Below, one piece after another: positions 53,504-62,189 of a DNA stretch of 64,000 nucleotides. The stretch is from NCBI RefSeq assembly GCF_023715845.1, contig NZ_JAMBOR010000018.1, positions 1-64,000 on the forward strand, given 5' to 3'. The first letter of the stretch is position 1, and each line of letters starts with the position of its first letter. Made by a program: the position numbers and the translations under genes. The stretch comes from Fictibacillus phosphorivorans. GTDB lineage: Bacteria; Bacillota; Bacilli; Bacillales; Fictibacillaceae. The notes beneath the pieces were generated by a model that saw nothing but the letters and a program-made list of their open reading frames with translations, was not told where the DNA came from and ran no database searches.

Positions 53504-55345
53504 TCACTTTACTTTTAAAAACCGCAAGAGATCACCATAAATAATCTGATCAGATTGATCGAGTTCTTCTTTGGCTCTTTCCATATAAGGTTCACATTTT
53601 GAGATATCAACAGGTGCGCCAAATGGCTTAATGTAGCATGTTTCATTCGTGTAAATAAAATCGCTCGTAATAAAAGAACCATTACGTAGTATCGTTAATT
53701 CCTCATGATCTTTGGAAAAAAGGTCTGTCCCAAAACGAACATCATTCTTTGCTTCAATTCCCAGAAGATGAAGGAGGGTAGGTTTTAAGTCAATCTGCCC
53801 GCCTACAGTCTCCATGACTTTCCCTTTTCTACCAGGGATATGGATAAATAAAGGGACCTGCTGAAGCTCAACTTGGTGATAGGGTGTAATTGACGCTTTT
53901 CCGAGAACATCAGCCATTGCTGTATGATGGCGTTCGGAGATCCCGTAATGATCGCCATACACGACTACCACGGAATCTGCGTAGAGACCTGATCTCTTAA
54001 GTTCATTAAAAAACTGCCTTAAGGCTTCATCCGCATAACGGACAGTAGTAAAATACCGGCTTACTGTTCCATCATCTACTGGATAGGGTTCCACCCACTG
54101 CTCTTCCTCATTGATCAAGTAAGGGTGATGATTCGTAAGCATAATCATTCTTGCGTAAAAGGGTTGTGGCAGTTCCTTTAAGTAGGGTATGGATTGTTGA
54201 AAGAACGGTATATCCTTTAATCCATAATTTATCGTATTTTCTTCCGTAACCTTATAGAATTCCTCACTGAAAAATTGATCATACCCCATCGTCTTATACA
54301 TTACATCCCGATTCCAAAAACTTTTGTTGTTTCCATGAAAAACAGCCGAATAATAACCGTTAGTCTTTAAGATCTTAGGTATTGAGTTGTAAGTGTTCAA
54401 TGGGTGGGTCTGAAAAACAGCGCCCCTTGGCAGCGGGTACAAGGAATTGTCGAGTAGAAATTCAGAATCAGATGTTTTACCTTGTCCCGTTTGATGATAG
54501 AAATCAGAGAAATAATAGCTGGATTCTGCAAGTTCGTTTAAGAAAGGTGTAACTTCCACACCATTGATTTCATAATTCAACACAAAATTTTGTGTGGATT
54601 CAAGAGAGACCACAATTAAATTTTTACCTTTAGCTATCCCAAATAATTTAGGATTCTTTTCTGTTGTTTTATTATTTTTATGCAGAATTTCCTCTGCATC
54701 GATATTATTTGCCAGTGCTTTTTGCATGGAGGTTTTTGACTGAAGCATGATGTCATACAGATGATAATTAAATGTTCCTAAACTTTTTACTAGAATCTCT
54801 CTGTCAAAGGTGCGTGTTAGCAGCTGGGGACGATTAATTTCAGCTAAGATTATGTGTACAGCCAAAACGGCTAGACCATAGGCAACAAATTTTCTTCTTT
54901 CTTTCGATTGAATGGAATGGTCTGAATGCCATAAAGGCTTTTTTAAAAGGCAGGCTAAAAGAATTAGGTCGGTAAAATAGAATAGATCTGTTAGATATAC
55001 GAGTTCATACACACTGTTGCCGATATCTCCAACGTTTTTCATTTGAAAAAGGACAGGGATGGTCAAGAAATCTGTAAAAAAACGATAATAGACGACATTG
55101 GCGTATAGGATAAAGCTATAAATAAAAGCCATCCACATGATGACGCTTCTTCTTTTGGAGGGTGAAAACAAGTAAACGAAACTAAAATAGAGTACAAGAA
55201 AACTAAGCGGATTAATAAATAATAAAATTTCTTGCAGGAAATGATCTGCCGGGAGCGTAAATGAAACTTTAGAAACAATATAGGTTTTCATCCAAAGCAG
55301 AAAAATAGCCAGGAAGATTGCTGCGTGTTTGGTTTTTGCGGTCAT
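53504..55345 (-). CDS. LtaS-like lipoteichoic acid synthase / sulfatase-family phosphoglycerol transferase
   Basis: 613 residues. Five N-terminal transmembrane helices (to about residue 170) and an extracellular alkaline-phosphatase-type sulfatase domain. Metal and catalytic motifs: IVVSLESTQNF, the nucleophile loop TGQGKTSDSEF with the active Thr, VVVYGDHYG and the His-rich end ERHHTAM. It polymerises or transfers glycerol phosphate from phosphatidylglycerol onto glycolipid; which paralogue (LtaS, YfnI, YqgS or the YvgJ primase) is uncertain. The ATG 55345 has AGGAGGG upstream. Confidence 0.88.
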   Translation of the reverse strand: MTAKTKHAAIFLAIFLLWMKTYIVSKVSFTLPADHFLQEILLFINPLSFLVLYFSFVYLFSPSKRRSVIMWMAFIYSFILYANVVYYRFFTDFLTIPVLFQMKNVGDIGNSVYELVYLTDLFYFTDLILLACLLKKPLWHSDHSIQSKERRKFVAYGLAVLAVHIILAEINRPQLLTRTFDREILVKSLGTFNYHLYDIMLQSKTSMQKALANNIDAEEILHKNNKTTEKNPKLFGIAKGKNLIVVSLESTQNFVLNYEINGVEVTPFLNELAESSYYFSDFYHQTGQGKTSDSEFLLDNSLYPLPRGAVFQTHPLNTYNSIPKILKTNGYYSAVFHGNNKSFWNRDVMYKTMGYDQFFSEEFYKVTEENTINYGLKDIPFFQQSIPYLKELPQPFYARMIMLTNHHPYLINEEEQWVEPYPVDDGTVSRYFTTVRYADEALRQFFNELKRSGLYADSVVVVYGDHYGISERHHTAMADVLGKASITPYHQVELQQVPLFIHIPGRKGKVMETVGGQIDLKPTLLHLLGIEAKNDVRFGTDLFSKDHEELTILRNGSFITSDFIYTNETCYIKPFGAPVDISKCEPYMERAKEELDQSDQIIYGDLLRFLKVK

Positions 55346-55466
55346 GGGTAACCCTCCTGTTTCAAAAACGGAAATCTTTACCATTGTAGGCTATTTTGTA
55401 TAAGATTAAAAGTGTAATAACTACCTTTTTATAATTTAAAGGGTTGTATAGGGAGATATTCATAGA

Positions 55467-55868
55467 ATGCGCACACCTCAAGGACTTCACCACGTTGAAA
55501 TTAATGTTCATGACCTTGCACGGACAAAATCATTTTACAGCTGGTTAATGGCTGAACTAGGTTACAAACCCTTTCAAGAATGGGACAAAGGAATAAGTTA
55601 TAAAAATGGTTCAACGTATCTTGTCTTTACACAAACAGAAGCCAAATACAAAGAATATTCGTTTCATCGTAAACATACGGGCCTGAATCATTTAGCTTTC
55701 TGGGCTAAATCACGTGCGCATGTGGACTACCTTCGTGTACAATTAAAGGAAAATAAAGTATCTTTCTTATACGATACGAACTATCCCTTTGCTGGAGGGG
55801 ATGGGCATTACGCTTTATTTTTTGAGGATCCAGACCGCATTAAAATAGAAATTGTAGCGCCGAGGTGA
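55467..55868 (+). CDS. VOC/glyoxalase-family protein
   Basis: 133 residues: LHHVEINVHDLARTKSFYSW opens the first module; GLNHLAFWAKSRAHVDYLRV the second; the end HYALFFEDPDRIKIEIVAP carries the usual Glu. H8, H71-type and Glu are consistent with a metal site. No strong substrate clue. It lies 7 nt upstream of the signal peptidase gene, so the two are probably cotranscribed. Confidence 0.83.
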   Translation: MRTPQGLHHVEINVHDLARTKSFYSWLMAELGYKPFQEWDKGISYKNGSTYLVFTQTEAKYKEYSFHRKHTGLNHLAFWAKSRAHVDYLRVQLKENKVSFLYDTNYPFAGGDGHYALFFEDPDRIKIEIVAPR

Positions 55869-55875
55869 TGAGGAC

Positions 55876-56436
55876 ATGATCGAACAAGAAAAAGAGACCC
55901 AACAGCATAAAAGTGAATGGGTAAGCTGGCTTAAAGCAATCGGTTTTGCACTTGTTTTTGTTTTCATAACGAAAGCTTATTTCTTCGCACCTTACATGGT
56001 TGAAGGAGCATCCATGTCACCTACCCTTCATGATCAGGATAAGTTGTATGTTAACAAAATTGTTTATGCTTTTTCTGAACCAAAAAAGGGTGATATTGTT
56101 ATTATCAAAGGTGAAGATAAAAGATATGTTAAACGGATCATAGGAGTTGAGGGAGACGTTATCCAAATGAAGAGTGACGTCCTTTATGTTAATCATAAAA
56201 AAGTAAAAGAAACATATCTTAGGGAAAACAAATCAGAAGCAAAAAGCCTAGGTGTGTACTTAACTGAAGATTTTGGGCCGTTGAAAGTACCAAAAGGCAA
56301 AGTATTTGTTATGGGTGATAACAGATTGAACAGTATGGATTCCAGAAATGGATTAGGTCTGATCGATATTAATTCGATCGAAGGGCGTTCAGAAGTGGTA
56401 ATCTATCCATTTTCAGAAATGAGAGCAACTCAATAA
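55876..56436 (+). CDS. type I signal peptidase (SipS/SipT type)
   Basis: 186 residues. Cleaves Sec- and Tat-type signal peptides outside the membrane. One N-terminal transmembrane helix (about 17-36), catalytic Ser in VEGASMSPTL, catalytic Lys in RYVKRIIGVEGD, and box E GDNRLNSMDSR. AGGTGATGAGGAC precedes the ATG. Confidence 0.94.
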   Translation: MIEQEKETQQHKSEWVSWLKAIGFALVFVFITKAYFFAPYMVEGASMSPTLHDQDKLYVNKIVYAFSEPKKGDIVIIKGEDKRYVKRIIGVEGDVIQMKSDVLYVNHKKVKETYLRENKSEAKSLGVYLTEDFGPLKVPKGKVFVMGDNRLNSMDSRNGLGLIDINSIEGRSEVVIYPFSEMRATQ

Positions 56437-56466
56437 AAGTACAGCGGTACGATGCTGTACTTTTTT
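56435..56466 (+). terminator. signal peptidase terminator
   Basis: Stem AAAAGTACAGC / GCTGTACTTTT, 8-nt loop, T6 tail. Confidence 0.85.
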
Positions 56467-56494
56467 CTTTTACATAAAAAAGGAGAGGTAAGAG

Positions 56495-57004
56495 ATGAAC
56501 CGATGCAAATGGAGTGAAGAAAGTGAGATGCTGCAGCTCTATCATGACGAAGAGTGGGGTAAGAAGGCAGAAGGGAATAACAAGCTGTTTGAGTGTTTAA
56601 CACTGGAACTGTTCCAATCAGGGTTAAGCTGGAGAACGATCCTTCATAAAAGGGAGAACTTCAGGAAAGCGTTTAAAGATTTTGATGTTGAGAAGGTCAA
56701 ACAGTTTGATGAAGAAGATATTGAAAGATTAGTAGCTGACGCAGGAATCGTAAGACATCGGAAGAAGATAGAGGCCACGATCGAAAATGCTAAACGGGTG
56801 GCAGCACTTATAAGTAAGTATGGCAGCTTTGATGCTTTTTTGGACCAGCTGCCGGAAGAAAAGGTAGAAAAACAGAAGTTACTAAAGAAAACATTTAAAC
56901 ACTTCGGCTTAACGACGGCAGAAAGCTTTTTAGAAGCAACAGGCAGAATACCCGCCTCACATAGTGAAGTCTGTTTCATGTTCAAAGAGCAAGTCGACCA
57001 GTGA
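56495..57004 (+). CDS. tag: DNA-3-methyladenine glycosylase I
   Basis: 169 residues. Removes 3-methyladenine from alkylated DNA. The family zinc ligands are present: C4 in RCKW, H18 in LYHDEEWG, and the C-terminal HSEVC pair. The core LFECLTLELFQSGLSWRTIL and GIVRHRKKIEATIENAKR are typical. AGGAGAGG precedes the ATG. It is slightly shorter than Escherichia coli Tag (187). Confidence 0.93.
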   Translation: MNRCKWSEESEMLQLYHDEEWGKKAEGNNKLFECLTLELFQSGLSWRTILHKRENFRKAFKDFDVEKVKQFDEEDIERLVADAGIVRHRKKIEATIENAKRVAALISKYGSFDAFLDQLPEEKVEKQKLLKKTFKHFGLTTAESFLEATGRIPASHSEVCFMFKEQVDQ

Positions 57005-57054
57005 GGGGCATAACCGTTATTTCCTGCATAAGCTAAAGCGGGAGGTATCACCTT

Positions 57055-57390
57055 ATGCCTTATGTGATCTACGTATCAACAACCAGGAAGAGACTCGCCT
57101 TAGCACAGGATGGCAAAGTAATTAAACGTTATCCCATTGGAGTCGGGAAAATGCTTACACCTACCCCTACAGGAACCTACACCATTATCAATAAAGCACC
57201 CAATCCAGGAGGGCCATTTGGTGTAATGTGGATGGGACTATCCCGTCCGCACTATGGAATACATGGCACAAACAATCCGTCATCAATCGGAAAATACGTA
57301 TCAAAAGGTTGCATACGAATGCACAACAATCACGTAATGGAGCTTTCTAAGTTAGTTCCGATCGGGACGAAGGTGGTTATAAGTGCATGA
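57055..57390 (+). CDS. L,D-transpeptidase (YkuD domain)
   Basis: 111 residues, little more than the catalytic domain. HGTNN and SKGCIRMHN give the His and Cys of the YkuD active site. It lacks signal peptide and LysM, so it may act in the forespore or be exported another way. GGGAGGTATCACCTT precedes the ATG. It shares a terminator with the pheromone gene. Confidence 0.88.
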   Translation: MPYVIYVSTTRKRLALAQDGKVIKRYPIGVGKMLTPTPTGTYTIINKAPNPGGPFGVMWMGLSRPHYGIHGTNNPSSIGKYVSKGCIRMHNNHVMELSKLVPIGTKVVISA

Positions 57391-57416
57391 AAAAAGCTCT
57401 CATATGAGAGCTTTTT
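57391..57416. terminator. bidirectional terminator
   Basis: A 26-bp perfect palindrome with AAAAAGCTCTCAT as one arm, between the convergent L,D-transpeptidase and pheromone genes. It starts right after the transpeptidase stop and ends in the TAA of the pheromone gene. Confidence 0.85.
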
Positions 57417-57822
57417 ATGAACGAATACCAGGGTTATTTTCAGTAGTAAGTGAGATAGAACGAATACCTGGGTTGTTCTCAGTAGCAATATGTGACATAG
57501 AACGGATACCAGGATTGTTCTCAGTAGCAGTAAGTGACATAGAACGGATACCAGGGTTATTCTCAGTAGCAGTAAGTGACATAGAACGGATACCAGGATT
57601 GTTCTCAGTAGCAGTAAGTGACATAGAACGGATACCAGGATTGTTCTCAGTAGCAGTAAGTGACATAGAACGGATACCAGGGTTGTTCTCAGTAGCCGTT
57701 AGCTCCACAGATCGAATACCAGGGTTATTCTCAGTAGAGCTTGTTTTGATGTGTTGATTAAAAAAATAAGTACTACTTATCCCTAACATAAAAACCATTA
57801 AAAAGGCAAAAATTTTCTTCAT
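57415..57822 (-). CDS. multi-copy quorum-sensing peptide precursor
   Basis: 135 residues: a signal peptide (KKIFAFLMVFMLGISSTYFF, to about residue 22) then eight copies of ENNPGIRS. Most are spaced by MSLTAT, giving a 14-residue (42-bp) unit. It sits 14 nt downstream of an HTH-TPR receptor of the RNPP type, the usual place of Phr/NprX/PapR pheromone genes, but those encode one or two peptides, not eight. Presumed fate: Sec export, protease release of a short peptide, reimport by Opp and binding of the receptor. The strand is supported by the signal peptide, the operon with the receptor and a ribosome site AGGGGGATTTAGA; the plus-strand frame is only an echo. Confidence 0.87.
   Translation of the reverse strand: MKKIFAFLMVFMLGISSTYFFNQHIKTSSTENNPGIRSVELTATENNPGIRSMSLTATENNPGIRSMSLTATENNPGIRSMSLTATENNPGIRSMSLTATENNPGIRSMSHIATENNPGIRSISLTTENNPGIRS
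57418..57740. repeat. tandem 42-bp repeats in the pheromone gene
   Basis: About seven and a half units of 42 bp, each holding GAATACCNGG/GGATACCAGG and TTNTTCTCAGTAG on the plus strand. Central units are almost identical and edge units diverge, as expected from unequal recombination. Codes for the ENNPGIRS repeats on the minus strand. Confidence 0.9.
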
Positions 57823-57836
57823 TCTAAATCCCCCTA

Positions 57837-59090
57837 TTAAAATATATATTTCCTTGCATTATTTGCAATTCGATAATATTGACTAGCTTTTTTATATAAG
57901 CCTTGATCGAAATAAATATCAGCTAATAGCTCTGAAAAGGTAGCTTCGTATTCAAGTATCCCTTTTTCATGAAAGTAAGGAATAGCAAACTTACTAAGGA
58001 AAATAGGTAGTTCTGGATTATCTAATCCTTCAAGCTTATATTCTAAAATTTTTAAATGGTAGTATACTTCATTATCTTCATCAACATAACTTAAACCGGT
58101 GACTATTAATTCTCTGGCTTTCTCAATTTCTCCTAAATTATAATATTCTGTTGCTAATAGGTAGAGCGTGGAAGCCGTATTCTGAACTGATTGGCTTTCT
58201 TTATATATTAAGCTTTTTTTATAACGTTCAATTGCTTTTTTATGTTCATTATTACATGCAGCAACATAACCTAAATTATGGTATATAATACCACTAGTTG
58301 TATCATCTTTAAACAATGTAGAGTATTTTAATGCTAGTTTTAAATGATATTCAGCTTTTTCGTAGTTTCGTGCTCTTCGGTAACTTAGACCTAAAAGTAT
58401 TTGGCAATCAGCACTTCTTGAATAACAATATTCTCTATCAAAAATGGAAATGGCTTTGAATGAATAGTTAGCTACTGAGGTTATTCGCAGCAAAAAATTA
58501 TGAGTTAATGCAATTAAATAATAAACAATTGCAGCTTCAATTTCTGAGATATTAATAGCTTGATTGAATTGATTATCAGCTTTATTAAAATAAGTAAGGG
58601 CTTGTTGATATTGTTTAATAAAGCTATGATACATACCTTCAAATTTATAATAATAAAACTTTAAATCGTGAGGAAGCTGTTCAAACAAATGCTTTACTTC
58701 ATCAAGTTCAATTCTTGCATTATTAAGATTGGTTTCTTCTTGTACTAAATAATAACGTGCTTTAAATAACCGATATCTCAACAAAAGGTTTGGTTCACTA
58801 ACACCTTTCATTCTTTCCTTAATCTCAAGATACTCTTTTGCTGCCTCCTCAAATTGCCTATTTACCATCATCATGTTCCACTCATTAAGCATTTCGAGGA
58901 TCTTACCAGCATCAACTTCCTCCGGCGAAATACCTAGACGGTCACAGAGCATGTTAATGACTTCTTCGCTTGATTTGGCATCCCCTTTCTCAATCTTACT
59001 TAAGTAAGAAACAGAGCAAATTCCTTGTGCCAGCTCTTCCTGGGTTAGGCCTTTGGTTTTCCTATAATATCTTATTCGTTGACCGACCAT
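57837..59090 (-). CDS. RNPP-family HTH-TPR quorum-sensing regulator (NprR/PlcR-like)
   Basis: 417 residues, close to NprR (~423). Residues 1-60 are an XRE DNA-binding domain (RIRYYRKTKGLTQEELAQGI, YLSKIEKGDAKSS). The rest is a TPR superhelix, with repeats such as ALTYFNKADNQFNQA, AEYHLKLALKYS, AIERYKKSLIYKES and ASQYYRIANNARKY. RNPP proteins bind a reimported linear peptide in the TPR groove and switch DNA binding. The multi-copy precursor directly downstream is the probable ligand source. AAAGGGGGATTTT precedes the start. Confidence 0.88.
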   Translation of the reverse strand: MVGQRIRYYRKTKGLTQEELAQGICSVSYLSKIEKGDAKSSEEVINMLCDRLGISPEEVDAGKILEMLNEWNMMMVNRQFEEAAKEYLEIKERMKGVSEPNLLLRYRLFKARYYLVQEETNLNNARIELDEVKHLFEQLPHDLKFYYYKFEGMYHSFIKQYQQALTYFNKADNQFNQAINISEIEAAIVYYLIALTHNFLLRITSVANYSFKAISIFDREYCYSRSADCQILLGLSYRRARNYEKAEYHLKLALKYSTLFKDDTTSGIIYHNLGYVAACNNEHKKAIERYKKSLIYKESQSVQNTASTLYLLATEYYNLGEIEKARELIVTGLSYVDEDNEVYYHLKILEYKLEGLDNPELPIFLSKFAIPYFHEKGILEYEATFSELLADIYFDQGLYKKASQYYRIANNARKYIF

Positions 59091-59109
59091 AAAATCCCCC
59101 TTTCAGAAC

Positions 59110-59170
59110 TTGGGAAAATTGTCATGCTGGACCCCCAATTAACAAGCATCTTTCCTACCATTTTTCCCAA
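59110..59170. promoter_or_regulatory. inverted pair TTGGGAAAA / TTTTCCCAA upstream of the regulator
   Basis: TTGGGAAAA (59110-59118) and its complement TTTTCCCAA (59162-59170) flank a 43-bp spacer, starting 20 bp upstream of the RNPP gene. Could be a looped or paired operator for the regulator; not similar to the known PlcR box. Confidence 0.4.
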
Positions 59171-59313
59171 TACAGAATCAGCTGTTTGTTTGTTAAGATA
59201 AATATAACAGAAAATACAAAGTTTTTGCTAGAAATTGATTATTTCGATAACCGAGTTTTACATAAAGCAAAGTCATGTCGGAACCGGCGCCAAATTTGAA
59301 GGGAGAGAGTACT

Positions 59314-60216
59314 ATGGCCAAAATGTATAAATTATCATCACGAACTGCAGAGAAAACGAGCTCGCTGTATGTCTCATGTGATCCTGAACAGGCCGGAAGT
59401 GTAGTAAGAAATGAGGAGAGCGAATTTGCCTACTCCGAAGTATTTATGGACAACCAGAAAAACTACTGGTTTTCCAAAAAAATCGATAACGAATCGAAGG
59501 ACTATAAGTTATTTATCTTTGATCATAAAAACGGCTGCTTGAAGTCACAAGTCATAAAGGGACAGCCAAACTTTTATGAATTCGACTCTTGTGTAGCCGT
59601 TGCTTGTGAGGGTGATGGTTCGAAAGGCTCAGTTCTTATCTTTTCAAAAACGGAACCAGAACTAATAAAAGAGTGGAGAGTTAACGGGTACCTCTGGGAA
59701 GTAGAAATGAATCAAGACGTCCTCTATATTTCCTCCTACATTGTTGAAGAAGATCAAGCTGTTCTCTATATCATCCGAAATGGAAAGAAGAAGCGTGTGA
59801 ACCTAGGAAGCAACATGGCACCGACAGATATCCTTTGTCATGAGGGGTATGTGTACGTATCCGGTGCTCCAGTATTAAATGGTGATCCAAAGAAAGTCAT
59901 GGTTTTGAATGAAAAAGATAAAATCGTTACGGAATATAAATTATCTATCTCACCCCGAGCCCTCTATCAAGTGGATAGTCACCTGCTTGTATATGAACTA
60001 GATCTTTCAACGGGAAAAAGTGAAAAGATCGTTTATATTGATCTCGAAACGGGTGAACAAAAAGAGCACGAGATCCCTCATTCTAAGATTGTGGAATGCA
60101 CAAACGACTCCCTTTCATTACTCGAACAAAACAGCAAGACAATCTATACGTGGGATCATGGCAACCGAAAAATCGTGAATACTCAAAAAGTAAATGAAGT
60201 AGCCAAAGTCATATAA
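59314..60216 (+). CDS. hypothetical protein, beta-propeller-like
   Basis: 300 residues, not recognised. Repeated patterns of short strands (NYWFSKKIDN, VLYISSYIVE, VYVSGAPVL, LLVYELDLSTGKSEKIVYID) suggest a beta-propeller or similar repeat fold. No signal peptide or membrane helix. The ATG 59314 has AAGGGAGAG 7 nt upstream; the longer frame from 59275 lacks a site. Divergent from the RNPP regulator, so possibly a target. Confidence 0.65.
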   Translation: MAKMYKLSSRTAEKTSSLYVSCDPEQAGSVVRNEESEFAYSEVFMDNQKNYWFSKKIDNESKDYKLFIFDHKNGCLKSQVIKGQPNFYEFDSCVAVACEGDGSKGSVLIFSKTEPELIKEWRVNGYLWEVEMNQDVLYISSYIVEEDQAVLYIIRNGKKKRVNLGSNMAPTDILCHEGYVYVSGAPVLNGDPKKVMVLNEKDKIVTEYKLSISPRALYQVDSHLLVYELDLSTGKSEKIVYIDLETGEQKEHEIPHSKIVECTNDSLSLLEQNSKTIYTWDHGNRKIVNTQKVNEVAKVI

Positions 60217-60222
60217 TTGTTG

Positions 60223-60256
60223 AAAGTCCTGTGCAAAATGCGCAGGACTTTTTTGG
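60223..60256 (+). terminator. terminator
   Basis: Stem AAAGTCCTGTGC / GCGCAGGACTTT (one wobble) and T6. Confidence 0.8.
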
Positions 60257-60294
60257 TGCGTCCAAGAAAATTTTCCTGTAAAGGGGGAGATTAA

Positions 60295-60700
60295 ATGTTT
60301 TGGGAAGGCACGAGTTGTATTTGTTTAAATGAAGGGAAAATTTTAATGGTACTTCAGGGTACCCCAAGAGAAGCAATGGAGTGTTCCTTCTGGCGGATTG
60401 GAACAAGGTGAAACGCTTGAAGAATGTTGTATCCGTGAAGTGTGGGAAGAAACGGGCTATCAAGTGAAAATAAACGAAAAGCTTCATATAAAAGAAGGTA
60501 CTAACTTAGGAATCTCGTTTAAAGTTCATTACTTTCTAGGAGATATCACAGGTGGTTACCCGAACATACAGGACCCTGACGGTTTTATCTACGATATAAG
60601 ATGGGTATCCTATGAAGAACTGAAGCTTTTAAATATGTCTTTTCCTGAAGATCGACAAATGCTGATGAGTTTTCTTGCTCCTTTTGCAGATATGGTTTAG
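60295..60700 (+). pseudogene. NUDIX hydrolase with a frameshift
   Basis: ATG 60295 (AAGGGGG upstream) starts MFWEGTSCICLNEGKILMVL. Near 60377 one base is off, and another frame continues WSVPSGGLEQGETLEECCIR. The Nudix box GX5EX7REXXEEXG is complete (GLEQGETLEECCIREVWEETGY, given in two parts: GLEQGETLEE, CCIREVWEETGY). The C-terminus ends APFADMV. The repaired protein would be about 135 residues, a normal Nudix size. Substrate unknown. Confidence 0.78.
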
Positions 60701-60745
60701 GTTTGCTTGTATGGATACAGGGTAATTTATTGGGGAGGAATGATA

Positions 60746-61045
60746 GTGGATATTAATTTTGCGAAGAAGGATGATCTGAACCAGCTGTTAGGTTGGTGTA
60801 AGGATCGACCTGAACTTCATAAAAATTTACCTCAATACCTGGACCGTGATGATACGACTGTATTAATGGTTAAAAAAGATGGAGAAATAGTGGGCGTCGC
60901 CTTATTAAAAGTGAAACCGAGCATAAAGGCGGGATCAATATGGCTCCATTTAAATAAGGCAGGAACAGAGTACCATCCACAAGTTATGCAAAATTCGCTG
61001 AACTGGTTGAGACAAAATGGTGCGAGGGATTATACCATTATTTAA
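60746..61045 (+). CDS. small GNAT-like protein
   Basis: 99 residues. DINFAKKDDLNQLLGWCKDR and TVLMVKKDGEIVGVALLKVK are like the first strands and helix of GNAT acetyltransferases, but the acetyl-CoA loop is not evident. The start is GTG 60746, since GGGGAGG is 7 nt upstream. Probably a divergent or partial GNAT; function unknown. Confidence 0.55.
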   Translation: MDINFAKKDDLNQLLGWCKDRPELHKNLPQYLDRDDTTVLMVKKDGEIVGVALLKVKPSIKAGSIWLHLNKAGTEYHPQVMQNSLNWLRQNGARDYTII

Positions 61046-61069
61046 GCTTTAAAAAAGGATGGGGTTTGT

Positions 61070-62002
61070 ATGGATCATAAAAGTAAACATGGCTGGACTT
61101 GGCATCAGCATGAATACCATAAAGAAGAAATAAATGAATTGATAGCAAATAATAAAGGCTGTCAAAACTGGCTTAGTCGTATTAAAGAAGAAAAGATCAA
61201 CTATTTAAGGATTGAAAAAGATAATGAAGGGGCTCCGATTATAAGGGGTTCACTTACTTACAAACAAGACCCAAAGAATCAAGAAGAGTTTGAAGTATTT
61301 CACTTCTATTTAAGACCAAATTCTCTTATTACAGTGGGCCTTGATCTTTCTAAAATAGCAGGGAATTTTGAAGAAACAAGTGATCATTTGATTTTAGAAG
61401 AAGAAACACCATTTGAAGGCTTTTTAATTCTTATGGGGGAATTGGTTAACCATTTCCTAGATGGGATTGATCAGTTTGAGGTCTTGCTCAAAAAGCTTCA
61501 GCAGGATGTACAGGATAATAATCATACGATGCTGCTAAACAGCATTTATGATAGCCGTATTGAATTGATTAATTGGAGTGATTTAACACTGCCTGTTCAT
61601 GAAACGACAATGGCTATGAAAGAAGCATTGCTAGATGATATTACGGAAACTACCGCTTATCGTAAAATTACAACAAGAATTGATCGTACGTTAACGCTTC
61701 TCTCCCATTACCGCCAAGATATCGATACCCTTCTAAACCTTGAAGAGGTTTTATCTTCACACAGAGGTAATAAGATCATGAAAACCCTGACGGTGTTTAC
61801 GGTTATCGTTACACCCGCGACGGTACTTGGAGCTTTATGGGGAATGAACTTTAAAATTATGCCGGAATTGGAATGGAAGTATGGTTATTTATATTCCTTA
61901 ATTTTAATGGTTGTCTCAACAATCGGTATTTATATATGGCTAAAAATGAAGGGCTGGACAGGTGACTTGCTCCGTACCAAAAACAAGAAACACTTTGACT
62001 AA
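61070..62002 (+). CDS. CorA-family divalent cation transporter
   Basis: 310 residues. A large cytoplasmic domain with a long helix (about 130-245) is followed by two C-terminal transmembrane helices. The pore signature is ALWGMNFKIMPELEWKYGY, the GMN motif with MPEL. Moves Mg2+ or related ions. AAAAGGATGGGG precedes the ATG. Confidence 0.88.
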   Translation: MDHKSKHGWTWHQHEYHKEEINELIANNKGCQNWLSRIKEEKINYLRIEKDNEGAPIIRGSLTYKQDPKNQEEFEVFHFYLRPNSLITVGLDLSKIAGNFEETSDHLILEEETPFEGFLILMGELVNHFLDGIDQFEVLLKKLQQDVQDNNHTMLLNSIYDSRIELINWSDLTLPVHETTMAMKEALLDDITETTAYRKITTRIDRTLTLLSHYRQDIDTLLNLEEVLSSHRGNKIMKTLTVFTVIVTPATVLGALWGMNFKIMPELEWKYGYLYSLILMVVSTIGIYIWLKMKGWTGDLLRTKNKKHFD

Positions 62003-62037
62003 AAAACTGAGAAAAAAAGACGATAAAGTAAAGGAAT

Positions 62038-62087
62038 CAGGCGGATTTTGTCGAAAGGTATCAACTGATAAAACCGCCTGTTTTTTT
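62038..62087 (+). terminator. terminator of the corA-type gene
   Basis: Stem CAGGCGG / CCGCCTG with a long loop followed by T7. Confidence 0.65.
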
Positions 62088-62189
62088 ATGGCGATAATTA
62101 ATAGATTTCAATTTGATTTCAACCATAATAGAAAAGAATTGACTGGCGAAGAGTTATGAAGATTAAATGACTAACGGGAGCGGAATAGT

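Noticed and set aside
57418-57740. Possible CRISPR array because of regular repeats
   Set aside because: The 42-bp units are contiguous and nearly identical throughout, with no unique spacers and no cas genes. They encode a peptide repeat.
57383-57757. Plus-strand 124-codon repeat ORF (ERIPGLFSV repeats)
   Set aside because: It is the echo of the minus-strand pheromone repeats. The minus frame has a signal peptide, a ribosome site and the receptor gene as operon partner; the plus frame has none.
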